From contig JABWBD010000018.1 in the NCBI GenBank assembly GCA_013360685.1, positions 1 to 39,363 of the forward strand: 39,363 nucleotides of DNA, in the 5' to 3' direction. The notes beneath the pieces are model-generated. The model made no database searches. It had not been told where the DNA came from and saw nothing but the letters and a program-made list of their open reading frames with translations. This stretch comes from Pirellulales bacterium. GTDB lineage: Bacteria; Planctomycetota; Planctomycetia; Pirellulales; Thermoguttaceae. A program made the position numbers and the translations under genes. Shown here piece after piece: positions 15,417 to 22,903 of this stretch. The first letter of the stretch is position 1. Each line of letters starts with the position of its first letter.

Positions 15417-16910
15417 TTACATCCTCGCTGCCGCGGTGGCCCGCTTGATCATGTCGCGCATCAAGTCGGCCGGGCCGTCCTCCCCAGTGAACAGATTGAA
15501 CTGCATGCACGCCTGCCGGACAAACATGTCCACCCCCGTGATCACCTTGCAGTCGCGGGCCCGCGCCTCCTTGATCAGGAGCGTGTTCTCCGGGTTGTAG
15601 ACGGCGTCGAAAACGACCATCGACGAGCGCAAGTGATGCGCGTCGTAGGGCGACTGGTCGACATTGGGGTGCATGCCGACGGGCGTGCCGTTGACCAGCA
15701 AATCCGCCGCCACGGAATGCCGGAGCGACCACTCGACCGACCGGCAACTCAGCCGTTTGGCGAGTTCCTTGGCCCGCTCCGAATCCCCGTCGGTGACGGT
15801 GATCTGCGCGCCGCGGCGGAGCAGCCCGTAGGCGATCGCCTTGCCGACGCCTCCGGCCCCGAGCACCAGGGCAGAGCAGCGTTCGAGTGCATCCTTGGGA
15901 TCGGCCTGTTCCTCGGCGGCGATTGCCTCTTCAATGCTGGCCAATGCGGCATCGGAATCCGTGTTGTAGCCGTGGCGGCCGCCGCCTTCAAAGATCACGG
16001 TGTTGGCCGCACCGATGCCGCCGACCGCCTCGTCCAACCGCGTCAGCTTCTCCAGCACCGCTTCCTTGTGAGGAATCGTGACGCTGAGCCCTTTCACGCC
16101 CAGTTCCGCCGCCTGGTCCATGAACTCCGACAAGTTCTCTCGCGGCACGCGGAACGGCAGGTAAACGCGGTTCATCTTCAGCTTGCCGAAGGCGGCGTTG
16201 TGGATCAGCGGGCTGAGGCTGTGGCCGATCGGATCCGCGACGACTCCGAAGATCTCCGTCTGGTCGTTGATCTCGTCGTACCGGTAGATCTCGGTCATCT
16301 GCTCGTAGCTGAGTTGCCCGGGCGCGAGCACCCGTTCCTGGTGAAACGTGGCGTAGGTGAATGGGGCGCCGAACTTGCCGGTGAGGATCCGCGACGGGAT
16401 GCCGATATCGCCCATGCAGATCCCCACGGTGGGAACGCTGCTCGTGCGGACCAGCTTGAGCATTCGCAGGTTGTCGCCGGGATGGTTCGCCATCGTGCAG
16501 ATCTTGATGACGTCGGCATCGAGCTTCGAGAGCCGCGCGTGGATCTCTTCCAGGTTGTCGGGCGTCTTGCGGAAATCGTGCATGCTGATGATCCGCCTGG
16601 TCTTGCCGAACCGCGGCACCTGACCGGCCACGTCTTCCTCGAGATCCACGTACTCGACACCCTCGGCGATGGCGGTCCGCAGCAAGAGCAGTCGCGGCTC
16701 CTCGCCTCGCGACCATTTCCCCCCGTCGCGGCGGCGGCGGCAACTGATTACCACCGGACAGGGGCGGTCTGTTACCAGACGCTTGACGTTCGGCTCCCCA
16801 TTGATGTAGTCCAGGCGGAGTTCGACAAGCTGCGCACCCTGTTCGGCCAGATGGCGATGCTCGGCAATCATATGGCGGTGACGGCCTCGCCCAATGCTAA
16901 CACAGATCAT
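15417..16910 (-). CDS. aroDE: Bifunctional 3-dehydroquinate dehydratase / shikimate dehydrogenase
   Basis: 497 residues in two catalytic halves. Residues 1 to about 215 form a type I dehydroquinase barrel with the catalytic His in ISMHDFRKTPDNLEEI and the Schiff-base Lys in DVIKICTMANHPGDNL. From about residue 225 it is AroE: substrate loop DPIGHSLSPLIHNAAF, catalytic Lys/Asp region SVTIPHKEAVL, and the NADP Rossmann loop VLGAGGVGKAIAYGL. It thus turns 3-dehydroquinate into shikimate, which AroK next phosphorylates. The same fusion occurs in plants, chlamydiae and planctomycetes. I chose the ATG at 16910, with GGAAG about ten bases before; upstream codons to 17054 do not resemble the family. 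It is divergent from the carboxypeptidase gene, with 173 bases between. Confidence 0.93.
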   Translation of the reverse strand: MICVSIGRGRHRHMIAEHRHLAEQGAQLVELRLDYINGEPNVKRLVTDRPCPVVISCRRRRDGGKWSRGEEPRLLLLRTAIAEGVEYVDLEEDVAGQVPRFGKTRRIISMHDFRKTPDNLEEIHARLSKLDADVIKICTMANHPGDNLRMLKLVRTSSVPTVGICMGDIGIPSRILTGKFGAPFTYATFHQERVLAPGQLSYEQMTEIYRYDEINDQTEIFGVVADPIGHSLSPLIHNAAFGKLKMNRVYLPFRVPRENLSEFMDQAAELGVKGLSVTIPHKEAVLEKLTRLDEAVGGIGAANTVIFEGGGRHGYNTDSDAALASIEEAIAAEEQADPKDALERCSALVLGAGGVGKAIAYGLLRRGAQITVTDGDSERAKELAKRLSCRSVEWSLRHSVAADLLVNGTPVGMHPNVDQSPYDAHHLRSSMVVFDAVYNPENTLLIKEARARDCKVITGVDMFVRQACMQFNLFTGEDGPADLMRDMIKRATAAARM

Positions 16911-17070
16911 AATCGTGCATGCTTCCAGAGAATCGGACCGGGACTCCCCCACATTGCTACGATTGTGCATTGAAAACGAACAAAAATCAAACCCCCGTCC
17001 GCACCCCCCATGTGGACAAACGGGGCCTGGGCTGGAAACAATGGAGTGTAGCACCCCGGCACGAAGCAGA

Positions 17071-17078
17071 AAAAGGAG
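17071..17078 (+). promoter_or_regulatory. Ribosome-binding site fixing the carboxypeptidase start
   Basis: AAAAGGAG at 17071-17078 lies five bases before the GTG at 17084. This decides the start against the ATG at 17096 and against the open frame reaching back to 16919. Confidence 0.75.
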
Positions 17079-17083
17079 AACGC

Positions 17084-18838
17084 GTGCGCAGGCAAATGGT
17101 CACAACCCTCTTCCTCGGTCTGCTCTGGTTGGCTTCGGCGGCTCTGGCCGCCAACGACAACCAACAGGTCTATCAGCCGATGGGCGCCCCGGCCGACCCG
17201 AAAGTCCCGGCCCGCTGGAACCGCTACTGCGATTACCAGCAGGCGACCGATCTGCTCAAGGCAATGGCCGCCGCGCACCCGCAACGGGCGAAACTGGCAA
17301 GCCTTGGAAAGTCCTACGGCGGGCGGCAGATGTGGCTTTTGACCGTCACGAACTTCGACACCGGAGCCGACCACGAGAAGCCGGCGTTCTGGATCGACGG
17401 GGCCATCCACGGCAACGAACTCCAGGCCGTCGAAGTGTCGCTCTACACCGCCTGGTACCTGTTGGAGATGTACGGCCGAAACGCGTTCGTCACTCGCCTG
17501 CTTGACGAGCGCGCGTTCTACATCGTGCCCATGATGAACCCCGATTCCCGCGTTGCCCACATGGTCGAGCCCAATACCACGCACAGCCCGCGGAGCGGGC
17601 AGCAACCGGTGGACGACGATCGCGACGGGTTGGTCGACGAAGACGGCTACGACGACCTCAACGGCGACGGCCAGATCACGCAGATGCGGATCCGCGACCC
17701 GATCGGGCGCTGGAAACCGCACCCCGAATTCCCGCAACTGATGATCCAGGCCGAGGCGGACCAGCCGGGCGAATACCGCTTGCTTGGTCTGGAAGGCATC
17801 GACAACGACGGCGACGGACGGGTCAATGAAGACGGCGACGGCTCCTACGATCTCAACCGCAATTGGCCCTGGCAGTGGCAGCCCGGCTACGCCAACCCCG
17901 GCGCGCACTGGTACCCGTTTGCCCTGGCGGAGATCCGCGCGGTGGGCGATTTCGTTCTCGACCATCCCAACATCGCCGGCGCGCAGTCGTACCACAATGC
18001 GGGCGGACTGATCCTCCGAGGTCCCGGCGTCAAAGAAAGCCCCTACGAAAAAGCCGACCTGGAGGTCTTCGCCGCGCTGGGCAAGAGAGGCGAATTGGTG
18101 CTGCCGCGGTACAAGTACACCGACGTCGCGGAGGGGCTGTACGAGGTGTACGGCGGGGAACTCGACTGGTTCTATGCGATGCGGGGAGTTTTCGCGTTCA
18201 CGAACGAACTGTTTACGGCCTTCAACTACTTCCGCGAGCCTGCCGAAGGTTTTTTCGGCAAACCGGAACAGCTCGAGCGGTTCAACAAGTACCTGCTGTT
18301 CGGCCAGGGGACGGTGCCCTGGCAGGATGTCGAACACCCGCAGTACGGGAACATCGAGGTCGGCGGATTGAAGAAGCAGTGGACCCGCCAGCCGCCGTCG
18401 TTCCTCCTGGAAGAGGAGTGCCACCGCAACATGGCCTTCACCCTCTACCACGCCGACCAGATGCCGATGGTCGAGATCCGGTCGGCCGAGGTGAAGAAAC
18501 TGTCCGAGGACCTGTTTCAGGTCACGGCCGTCGTGGCCAACCCGAAGCTGGTCCCGACCCATTCCGCCGTCGACCTGAAGCGCAAGATCACGCCTCCCGA
18601 CCTCGTCTCTCTCCACGGCAAGAATCTCAAGGTGATCGCCGGGATGTGGACCGACGAACCCTTTTTCGAAAAGGCCGAAAAGGCCACGCAGCAGAAAGTC
18701 CGGCCCGAGGAACTCCGCGTCCCGAATATCCCCGGCATGCAGGCGGTTTATGTCCGATGGATCCTGGAAGGGGCCGGACCGTACACGGTGAAAGTGCGGT
18801 CCGTCAAAGGCGGAAGAGATCAGCGGCGGGCAAAGTGA
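17084..18838 (+). CDS. Exported M14 zinc carboxypeptidase with calcium-loop-like inserts
   Basis: 584 residues with a signal peptide (TTLFLGLLWLASAALAAN). Zinc ligands fit M14: His109 and Glu112 in DGAIHGNELQAVE and His304 in SYHNAGG. Substrate-binding Asn-Arg is in YDLNRNWPW, and the catalytic Glu is Glu375 in FAFTNELFTAF. Between the second and third ligands lie two EF-hand/dockerin-like acidic loops, DDDRDGLVDEDGYDDLNGDG (from about residue 176) and DNDGDGRVNEDGDGSYDLN (from about residue 240), likely to bind Ca2+. A C-terminal beta domain of about 170 residues follows. It probably removes C-terminal residues from peptides, or acts on peptidoglycan, outside the cytoplasm. The next gene, a permease, starts 43 bases on. 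Confidence 0.9.
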   Translation: MRRQMVTTLFLGLLWLASAALAANDNQQVYQPMGAPADPKVPARWNRYCDYQQATDLLKAMAAAHPQRAKLASLGKSYGGRQMWLLTVTNFDTGADHEKPAFWIDGAIHGNELQAVEVSLYTAWYLLEMYGRNAFVTRLLDERAFYIVPMMNPDSRVAHMVEPNTTHSPRSGQQPVDDDRDGLVDEDGYDDLNGDGQITQMRIRDPIGRWKPHPEFPQLMIQAEADQPGEYRLLGLEGIDNDGDGRVNEDGDGSYDLNRNWPWQWQPGYANPGAHWYPFALAEIRAVGDFVLDHPNIAGAQSYHNAGGLILRGPGVKESPYEKADLEVFAALGKRGELVLPRYKYTDVAEGLYEVYGGELDWFYAMRGVFAFTNELFTAFNYFREPAEGFFGKPEQLERFNKYLLFGQGTVPWQDVEHPQYGNIEVGGLKKQWTRQPPSFLLEEECHRNMAFTLYHADQMPMVEIRSAEVKKLSEDLFQVTAVVANPKLVPTHSAVDLKRKITPPDLVSLHGKNLKVIAGMWTDEPFFEKAEKATQQKVRPEELRVPNIPGMQAVYVRWILEGAGPYTVKVRSVKGGRDQRRAK

Positions 18839-18881
18839 GCCGGGGTCGGATGTCTTTTTTCTTCACGCACGGACGGCGCCG

Positions 18882-19703
18882 ATGAATTGGGCACTGTGGA
18901 AGAAAGCGGTCGCGGACGCGTGGGTCCAACTCGTCACCAGCGCCCTGGTTCTGTGCCTGTTCTGCTGGCTCTTCGTCTGGTTGATGAGCTTTCTGAAAAT
19001 CGGCGCCTGGGGCAACCTCCTGGGCCTGGTTCCCGATTTCTTCCGGCCCATCATGGGCGCCCCCCTCGACCAACTCGCCTCACCAACCGGCCAGCTCAGC
19101 TTCCTCTACATCCACGTAATCACGCTTCTGGTCTGTGTGGGATGGGCAATCGGGAGGGGGTCGGACATCGTCGCCGGCGAGATTGCACGCGGCACGATGG
19201 AGCATCTTCTGACACTCCCGGTATGGCGCGTTACCGTCATAGTGGCGCCGGCGGTCGTCACGATGATCGGCTCGGCCGTGCTGGCTCTCTCAGTCTGGGC
19301 CGGCATCGTCTTGGGGCTGGCGACGGTCGAATTCCACGGTCCCGTCGCCGTCCTGCCGTTTCTCTCCGGATCGGTCAATTTGTTCGCGATGACGTTCTGC
19401 CTGGCCGGGGTTGCCGCGTTTCTGTCGGCCTTCGAGCACGACCGCTGGCGAGCGATCTGGCGTGCGGGCGGGTTCTTCGTCATCTCAATGATCGTCAAGC
19501 TCGTCGCGAGAATGTGGCCCGACGGCCAGTGGCTCTACTGGTTCACGTTTCTCAGCCTGTTCGAGCCGCAGAACCTGATTTTCGCGCCGGACGACTGGGC
19601 AATGTTCATCCGCTACAACCTTGCGCTCGCGGCGATGGGCCTGGCCGCTCACGCTGCGGCGGCGCTGGTCTTCTGGTATCGCGACATCCCGGTGCCGCAC
19701 TAG
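18882..19703 (+). CDS. ABC-2 type transporter permease
   Basis: 273 residues with about six hydrophobic segments (LVLCLFCWLFVWLMSF; FLYIHVITLLVCVGWAIG; VIVAPAVVTMIGSAVLALSV; LFAMTFCLAGVAAFLSAF; GGFFVISMIVKLVA; LAAMGLAAHAAAALVFW). The motif IVAGEIARGTMEHLLTLPVW after the second segment is the typical ABC-2 coupling region (E-x-G-T-x-E-x-L-L-x-x-P). It would need an ATP-binding partner; none is visible here, so the partner lies elsewhere or was lost. The substrate is unknown. The ATG has only a weak upstream GGACGG. Confidence 0.85.
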   Translation: MNWALWKKAVADAWVQLVTSALVLCLFCWLFVWLMSFLKIGAWGNLLGLVPDFFRPIMGAPLDQLASPTGQLSFLYIHVITLLVCVGWAIGRGSDIVAGEIARGTMEHLLTLPVWRVTVIVAPAVVTMIGSAVLALSVWAGIVLGLATVEFHGPVAVLPFLSGSVNLFAMTFCLAGVAAFLSAFEHDRWRAIWRAGGFFVISMIVKLVARMWPDGQWLYWFTFLSLFEPQNLIFAPDDWAMFIRYNLALAAMGLAAHAAAALVFWYRDIPVPH

Positions 19704-19719
19704 CGCCAAGAAAAAACTT

Positions 19720-19752
19720 AGGGCCGCCAAGTCGTCCGTCCTCGGCGGCCCT
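19720..19752 (-). terminator. Intrinsic terminator of the histone-like gene
   Basis: AGGGCCGCC (19720-19728) pairs with GGCGGCCCT (19744-19752) around a 15-base loop. On the minus strand it is followed, after AAG, by a run of six T (reverse complement of 19711-19716), which makes a good intrinsic terminator for the histone-like transcript. On the plus strand it ends in TTTCTCG, so it may also slow transcription coming from the permease gene. Confidence 0.75.
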
Positions 19753-19835
19753 TTCTCGTCGTTGCCAGCACGCGACTTCCGCTAGGGGCGAAAGCCTTTC
19801 GGTCACCGCTTCGCTTCAGCGACCGAGCGTGACTG

Positions 19836-20000
19836 TTACATGGCGGCCGCCGGAGCAGCCTTCTTCTTGGTAGTCTTCTTAGCGGCCTTCTTCTTAGCGG
19901 CCTTCTTGGCCCCTTTCTTCTTGGCCACCTTCTTCTTGGCGCCCTTCTTCTTGGCCACCTTTTTCGCAGCCTTCTTCTTGGCTGCCTTTTTCTTGGGCAC
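19836..20000 (-). CDS. Lysine/alanine-rich histone H1-like peptide
   Basis: 54 residues, of which 27 are Lys; no Arg and no acidic residue. It consists of repeats of the type KKKAAKK, KKKGA, KKKVA, like the tail of eukaryotic H1 and bacterial HU/AlgP/Hc1-like proteins. Expected role: non-specific DNA or RNA binding in the cytoplasm. I prefer the GTG at 20000 (protein begins VPKKKAA) because GGAGG lies seven bases upstream; an ATG at 20018 would place that site inside the gene. The DNA itself is a short tandem repeat of 15- to 18-base units, so copy number may vary between strains. Codons are almost only AAG for Lys, so the GC-rich bias is kept. Confidence 0.75.
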   Translation of the reverse strand: MPKKKAAKKKAAKKVAKKKGAKKKVAKKKGAKKAAKKKAAKKTTKKKAAPAAAM

Positions 20001-20364
20001 AGCAAAACCTCCGTCCAAGGGTTCTGGCGAGATCCTTCCCGGTGCCTTCTGCTGGGTTAGGCTACCTGTCCGATCGCGCCCTTAACAAGACAACCAACTA
20101 CCTTCCTAGTAACCTCCTCAGGCTGAGTTCCTGTGTCCTTGCCTTCAGAGAGGTTTACTCGCGCGAAGGAAACTTGTTAGACGTATGTTGTACATATTTT
20201 ACGCGGCAATGCAACAGTTTCTACGCCTCAAGATGAAAAATTTTCAAAAAAAGTTCCGTCGCGAGGCGCATCGAGCATGCAAATTCGCCCCTCGGGGCCC
20301 AACAAGCGCTGTTCCAACGCTCCTCGACCGCCACAAACTCGCACTCGATCCGACGACCGCAACG
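20001..20364. other. AT-richer intergenic region upstream of the histone-like gene
   Basis: No gene is supported. The part at about 20160-20260 is clearly richer in A+T than the surroundings, with TATGT/ACATA dyad at 20184-20196 and a run of T on the minus strand near 20240-20250 that could end the site-2 protease transcript. A short GCCCC/GGGGC hairpin lies at about 20289-20302. This gap must contain the histone-like gene's promoter on the minus strand, but no -35/-10 pair can be assigned with confidence. Confidence 0.5.
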
Positions 20365-21132
20365 TTACCACCGCCGTCGATATGCCTCCAGCGTCGCGTA
20401 GCTCGTATACGCCATGTATCCGAACAAGATCGCGATAAACAGGTCCTGCCAGACAAGCAGTCCGATCGCGGCCAATGCGCCCGCGGTCACCACCGAGAGC
20501 ATCAACGAGCGCGCGATCCCTTCGCGCCGGTTCAGCTTCAAGAAGATCTCGCGCGCGATCTGGCCGCCGTCCAAGGGATAGATCGGCAACAGGTTGAGCA
20601 CTCCCCAGTAGACGCTGACCGTCAGCAGATCGTCGATGAAGCGGGTCAAGAGCCTCGTGCCAACCGGCGCTGTGTCGATGCTCAGTCCATAAGGCAACTC
20701 CAACCGGAAAACGACCCCGTGTCCCGTCGACCACAACACCAGCACGACCATCGCCGCCAGCAAGAATCCGGCCATGGGTCCGGCGACGGAAATCAAGACC
20801 TCCCTTAGAGTTGCGTTCGTTTTCGAGCCGTAGCTCCCGTCTTCTCCCGACGAGGTGATGCCGCCCAACGCATACAGCGTGATCCAGGGGCGCCGGCCGT
20901 AGAACCGCATCGCCACGGCATGTCCCAACTCGTGCACAACAATGCCGACGAACACCGCCGCCGTCCAAGGAAGCAACAGCGCCAGGAAATCCCGCGCGTT
21001 GGTTTCGCTGAGCAAAGGGCGAGCGATGAGCAAGACGCTCAGCAACCAGAAGTATGGATGGACGCGAACGGGAATGCTGAAGAATCGAAAACTCAGATCG
21101 TATCCAGTTCGAGGTGGTTCACCGAGGATCAC
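20365..21132 (-). CDS. Site-2 protease family (M50) membrane metalloprotease
   Basis: 255 residues and about six hydrophobic segments. The zinc site is HELGH (residues 67-71, in GIVVHELGHAVAMRFYG) and the third ligand is in LLNLLPIYPLDGGQIAREI, the M50 signature with Pro-Leu-Asp-Gly-Gly. There is no PDZ domain or C-terminal CBS pair, so it belongs to the small S2P group. Such enzymes cut transmembrane segments of regulators within the membrane. The start is the GTG at 21132, preceded six bases away by AAGGAGG; a frame extending to 21165 would bury that site. Its substrate is unknown. It follows lpxB by about 270 bases. Confidence 0.88.
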   Translation of the reverse strand: MILGEPPRTGYDLSFRFFSIPVRVHPYFWLLSVLLIARPLLSETNARDFLALLLPWTAAVFVGIVVHELGHAVAMRFYGRRPWITLYALGGITSSGEDGSYGSKTNATLREVLISVAGPMAGFLLAAMVVLVLWSTGHGVVFRLELPYGLSIDTAPVGTRLLTRFIDDLLTVSVYWGVLNLLPIYPLDGGQIAREIFLKLNRREGIARSLMLSVVTAGALAAIGLLVWQDLFIAILFGYMAYTSYATLEAYRRRW

Positions 21133-21138
21133 GACGCG

Positions 21139-21145
21139 CCTCCTT
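21139..21145 (-). promoter_or_regulatory. Strong ribosome-binding site for the site-2 protease
   Basis: AAGGAGG on the minus strand, six bases before the GTG at 21132. It sets the start of this gene downstream of the first possible initiator. Confidence 0.7.
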
Positions 21146-21405
21146 CCTGGCCAGACCTCAGACAACGCGAACCGACTTCAACACGCTGCGGCATCCGTAC
21201 CGGCCGCACCCGGCTCGATGCGCCTCGTCGCAGCCCTCTGCGGATCGTTCAAGACCGTGTCTTCCGAAGCCGAACGCGGAATTGTGCTGCAAATGGGTAA
21301 AATAGATAAACAGCGCTGCGCGCCGCAAGGCGATCTTTCCGAGCCGACATCGGATGCGGTTGCGACGCGAGCGAGCCAAACCGTTTCTGAATCGTCGCTT
21401 GGGCG

Positions 21406-22674
21406 TCAAGCTTCCTCGGTCTGCCGCGTCTGGGCAGACACACCGCCGGGCACAAAATGCGGGCGAGAGATTCTCGGAGGCTGCTTGGCCAGTGCGCCGA
21501 GGATGTAGCCGGCTGCACGCCCCGACGCGCCGCCGTGGACGACCTTCGCCTTCAATTGCGTCAATTCCTCGATCCGTTTACTGTGGCTTTGCGGATCGGT
21601 CAGCCATTGGATCATCTGTGCCGCGATCGAGTCCGACTTGTCCTCGCAGGTGAGATACTCGGGAAACAGAGCCTGTTCAGGCTGCGGGTCATTGTCCACA
21701 CCCCCGTCGAAAAACGGATTCCTGGCCGCCAGCAGGTTCACCAGCGTAATGTACTTCACCTTGCGGAAAACCCCTTGGATCCAGTACGCCACGACGCCGA
21801 TCTGGTACAGAATCACCGTCGGTTTCGTGTGATAGAGCAATTCCAGCGAGACCGATCCGGACACGGCCATGCAGCAGTCGGCCAACTGCATCAACTCGGG
21901 CGTCTTGCCGACGTGGATCTGCACCGGCAATCCGCTTGTGGACACTTCGCACTGGGCCATTTCCGCGTGCCGCGGCTTGAACGCGGCGATCGCGAAGCAG
22001 ACGCCGGGAACAGCGGCTTGGATCCTGCGGGCCGCCTTGAGCAACGTGGCCAGATTGCCGGCAACCTCCTGCGTCCGCGACCCCGGCAGAATTGCCACCA
22101 AGGGGCCGCTTTGCCGGCGGTAGCCATCCAGGAATTCACGGTCGGGCTGCTGCCGTCGGACCTCGTCAAAGAAGGGATGCCCTACGAGAACCGCATTGCA
22201 GCCGCGCTGGCGAAACCATTCGGCTTCGAACGGCAGTCCGCAGAGGACATGGTCCACCAGACGCCGCATCTTCTTGACTCGCCAACGGGCCCACGCCCAA
22301 ACTTGAGGGGGCGCGTAGTAGAATACCGGAATTCCGTGCGCTTTCGCGCGGCGAGCGATCCACCAGTTGAACCCGGGATAGTCGATCAGCACGACGGCGT
22401 CGGGCCGCTGGTGACGAAAATAGCGGTCCGCCCGGCTCACCAGTTCCAGAAACCGGTGCAGGTTCAAGAGCACCCGGAGAAACCACATGACCGCCAGTGA
22501 GGTCAAATCTTGATGGAGCCGGCATCCCGCGGCGGCCATCTGGGGACCGCCGTAGCCGACCGCCTCAAACCCCTCGTGTCGCTCGCGCAACCGGCGAATC
22601 AGATTGGCGCCGTGCAGATCCCCGCTTGGCTCGCCGGCCGAAAAGAAAATCCTCAGTGGCTTTCGGCTGTCCAT
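21406..22674 (-). CDS. lpxB: Lipid-A-disaccharide synthase
   Basis: 422 residues, slightly longer than the E. coli enzyme (382). LpxB joins UDP-2,3-diacylglucosamine to lipid X to form the beta-1,6 disaccharide of lipid A, at the inner face of the cytoplasmic membrane. Diagnostic segments: IFFSAGEPSGDLHGANLI near the N-terminus, YYAPPQVWAWARWRVKKM, AILPGSRTQEV, and AVSGSVSLELLY in the UDP-sugar half. The ATG at 22674 has GGAGGA eight bases before; the open frame to 22722 adds non-family residues. The tail after GRAAGYILGAL is unconserved. Its presence supports an outer membrane with lipid A. Confidence 0.93.
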   Translation of the reverse strand: MDSRKPLRIFFSAGEPSGDLHGANLIRRLRERHEGFEAVGYGGPQMAAAGCRLHQDLTSLAVMWFLRVLLNLHRFLELVSRADRYFRHQRPDAVVLIDYPGFNWWIARRAKAHGIPVFYYAPPQVWAWARWRVKKMRRLVDHVLCGLPFEAEWFRQRGCNAVLVGHPFFDEVRRQQPDREFLDGYRRQSGPLVAILPGSRTQEVAGNLATLLKAARRIQAAVPGVCFAIAAFKPRHAEMAQCEVSTSGLPVQIHVGKTPELMQLADCCMAVSGSVSLELLYHTKPTVILYQIGVVAYWIQGVFRKVKYITLVNLLAARNPFFDGGVDNDPQPEQALFPEYLTCEDKSDSIAAQMIQWLTDPQSHSKRIEELTQLKAKVVHGGASGRAAGYILGALAKQPPRISRPHFVPGGVSAQTRQTEEA

Positions 22675-22855
22675 ATTCGCTCCTCCTGAGCAGACGACGC
22701 GTGGAAAGCGGCACCGGAACACCTGCCTGCTTCAGTCATGCACCGGCACCGATCTTGGGGGTAGTATCGCAGATCAGCGTCAACCGAAACAGTGCAGTTT
22801 TCCCAATCGCAACGTCCGAACGGCCAACACCTTAGGGCCTGTCCGCGAACGAGTT

Positions 22856-22903
22856 CGTAGGGCGGAATTCATTCCGCCGGAGCGGACTGAAGTCCGCTCT
22901 ACG
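22856..22903. repeat. Two-hairpin palindromic element at the permease stop
   Basis: CGTAG (22856-22860) and CTACG (22899-22903) enclose two hairpins in tandem: GGCGGAAT-TC-ATTCCGCC (22861-22878) and AGCGGACT-GA-AGTCCGCT (22881-22898). The whole can fold into a cloverleaf-like form. On the minus strand its first bases CGTAG give the last base pair of the Thr codon and the TAG stop of the adjacent FtsX-like permease, so the element sits exactly at the gene's end. Confidence 0.75.

Noticed and set aside
14878..15747. N-terminal extension of the prepilin peptidase frame
   Set aside because: It runs through aroK and aroDE in the wrong frame; the GTG coupled to the aroK stop is the credible start.
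14868..16973. 701-codon plus-strand frame opposite aroK/aroDE
   Set aside because: Spans two real genes on the other strand and has no family similarity.
16907..18616. 569-codon minus-strand frame opposite the carboxypeptidase
   Set aside because: Antisense shadow; carboxypeptidase motifs decide for the plus strand.
19850..19995. Periodic repeat, considered as CRISPR-like
   Set aside because: The periodicity is that of Lys/Ala codons in a coding frame; no spacers.
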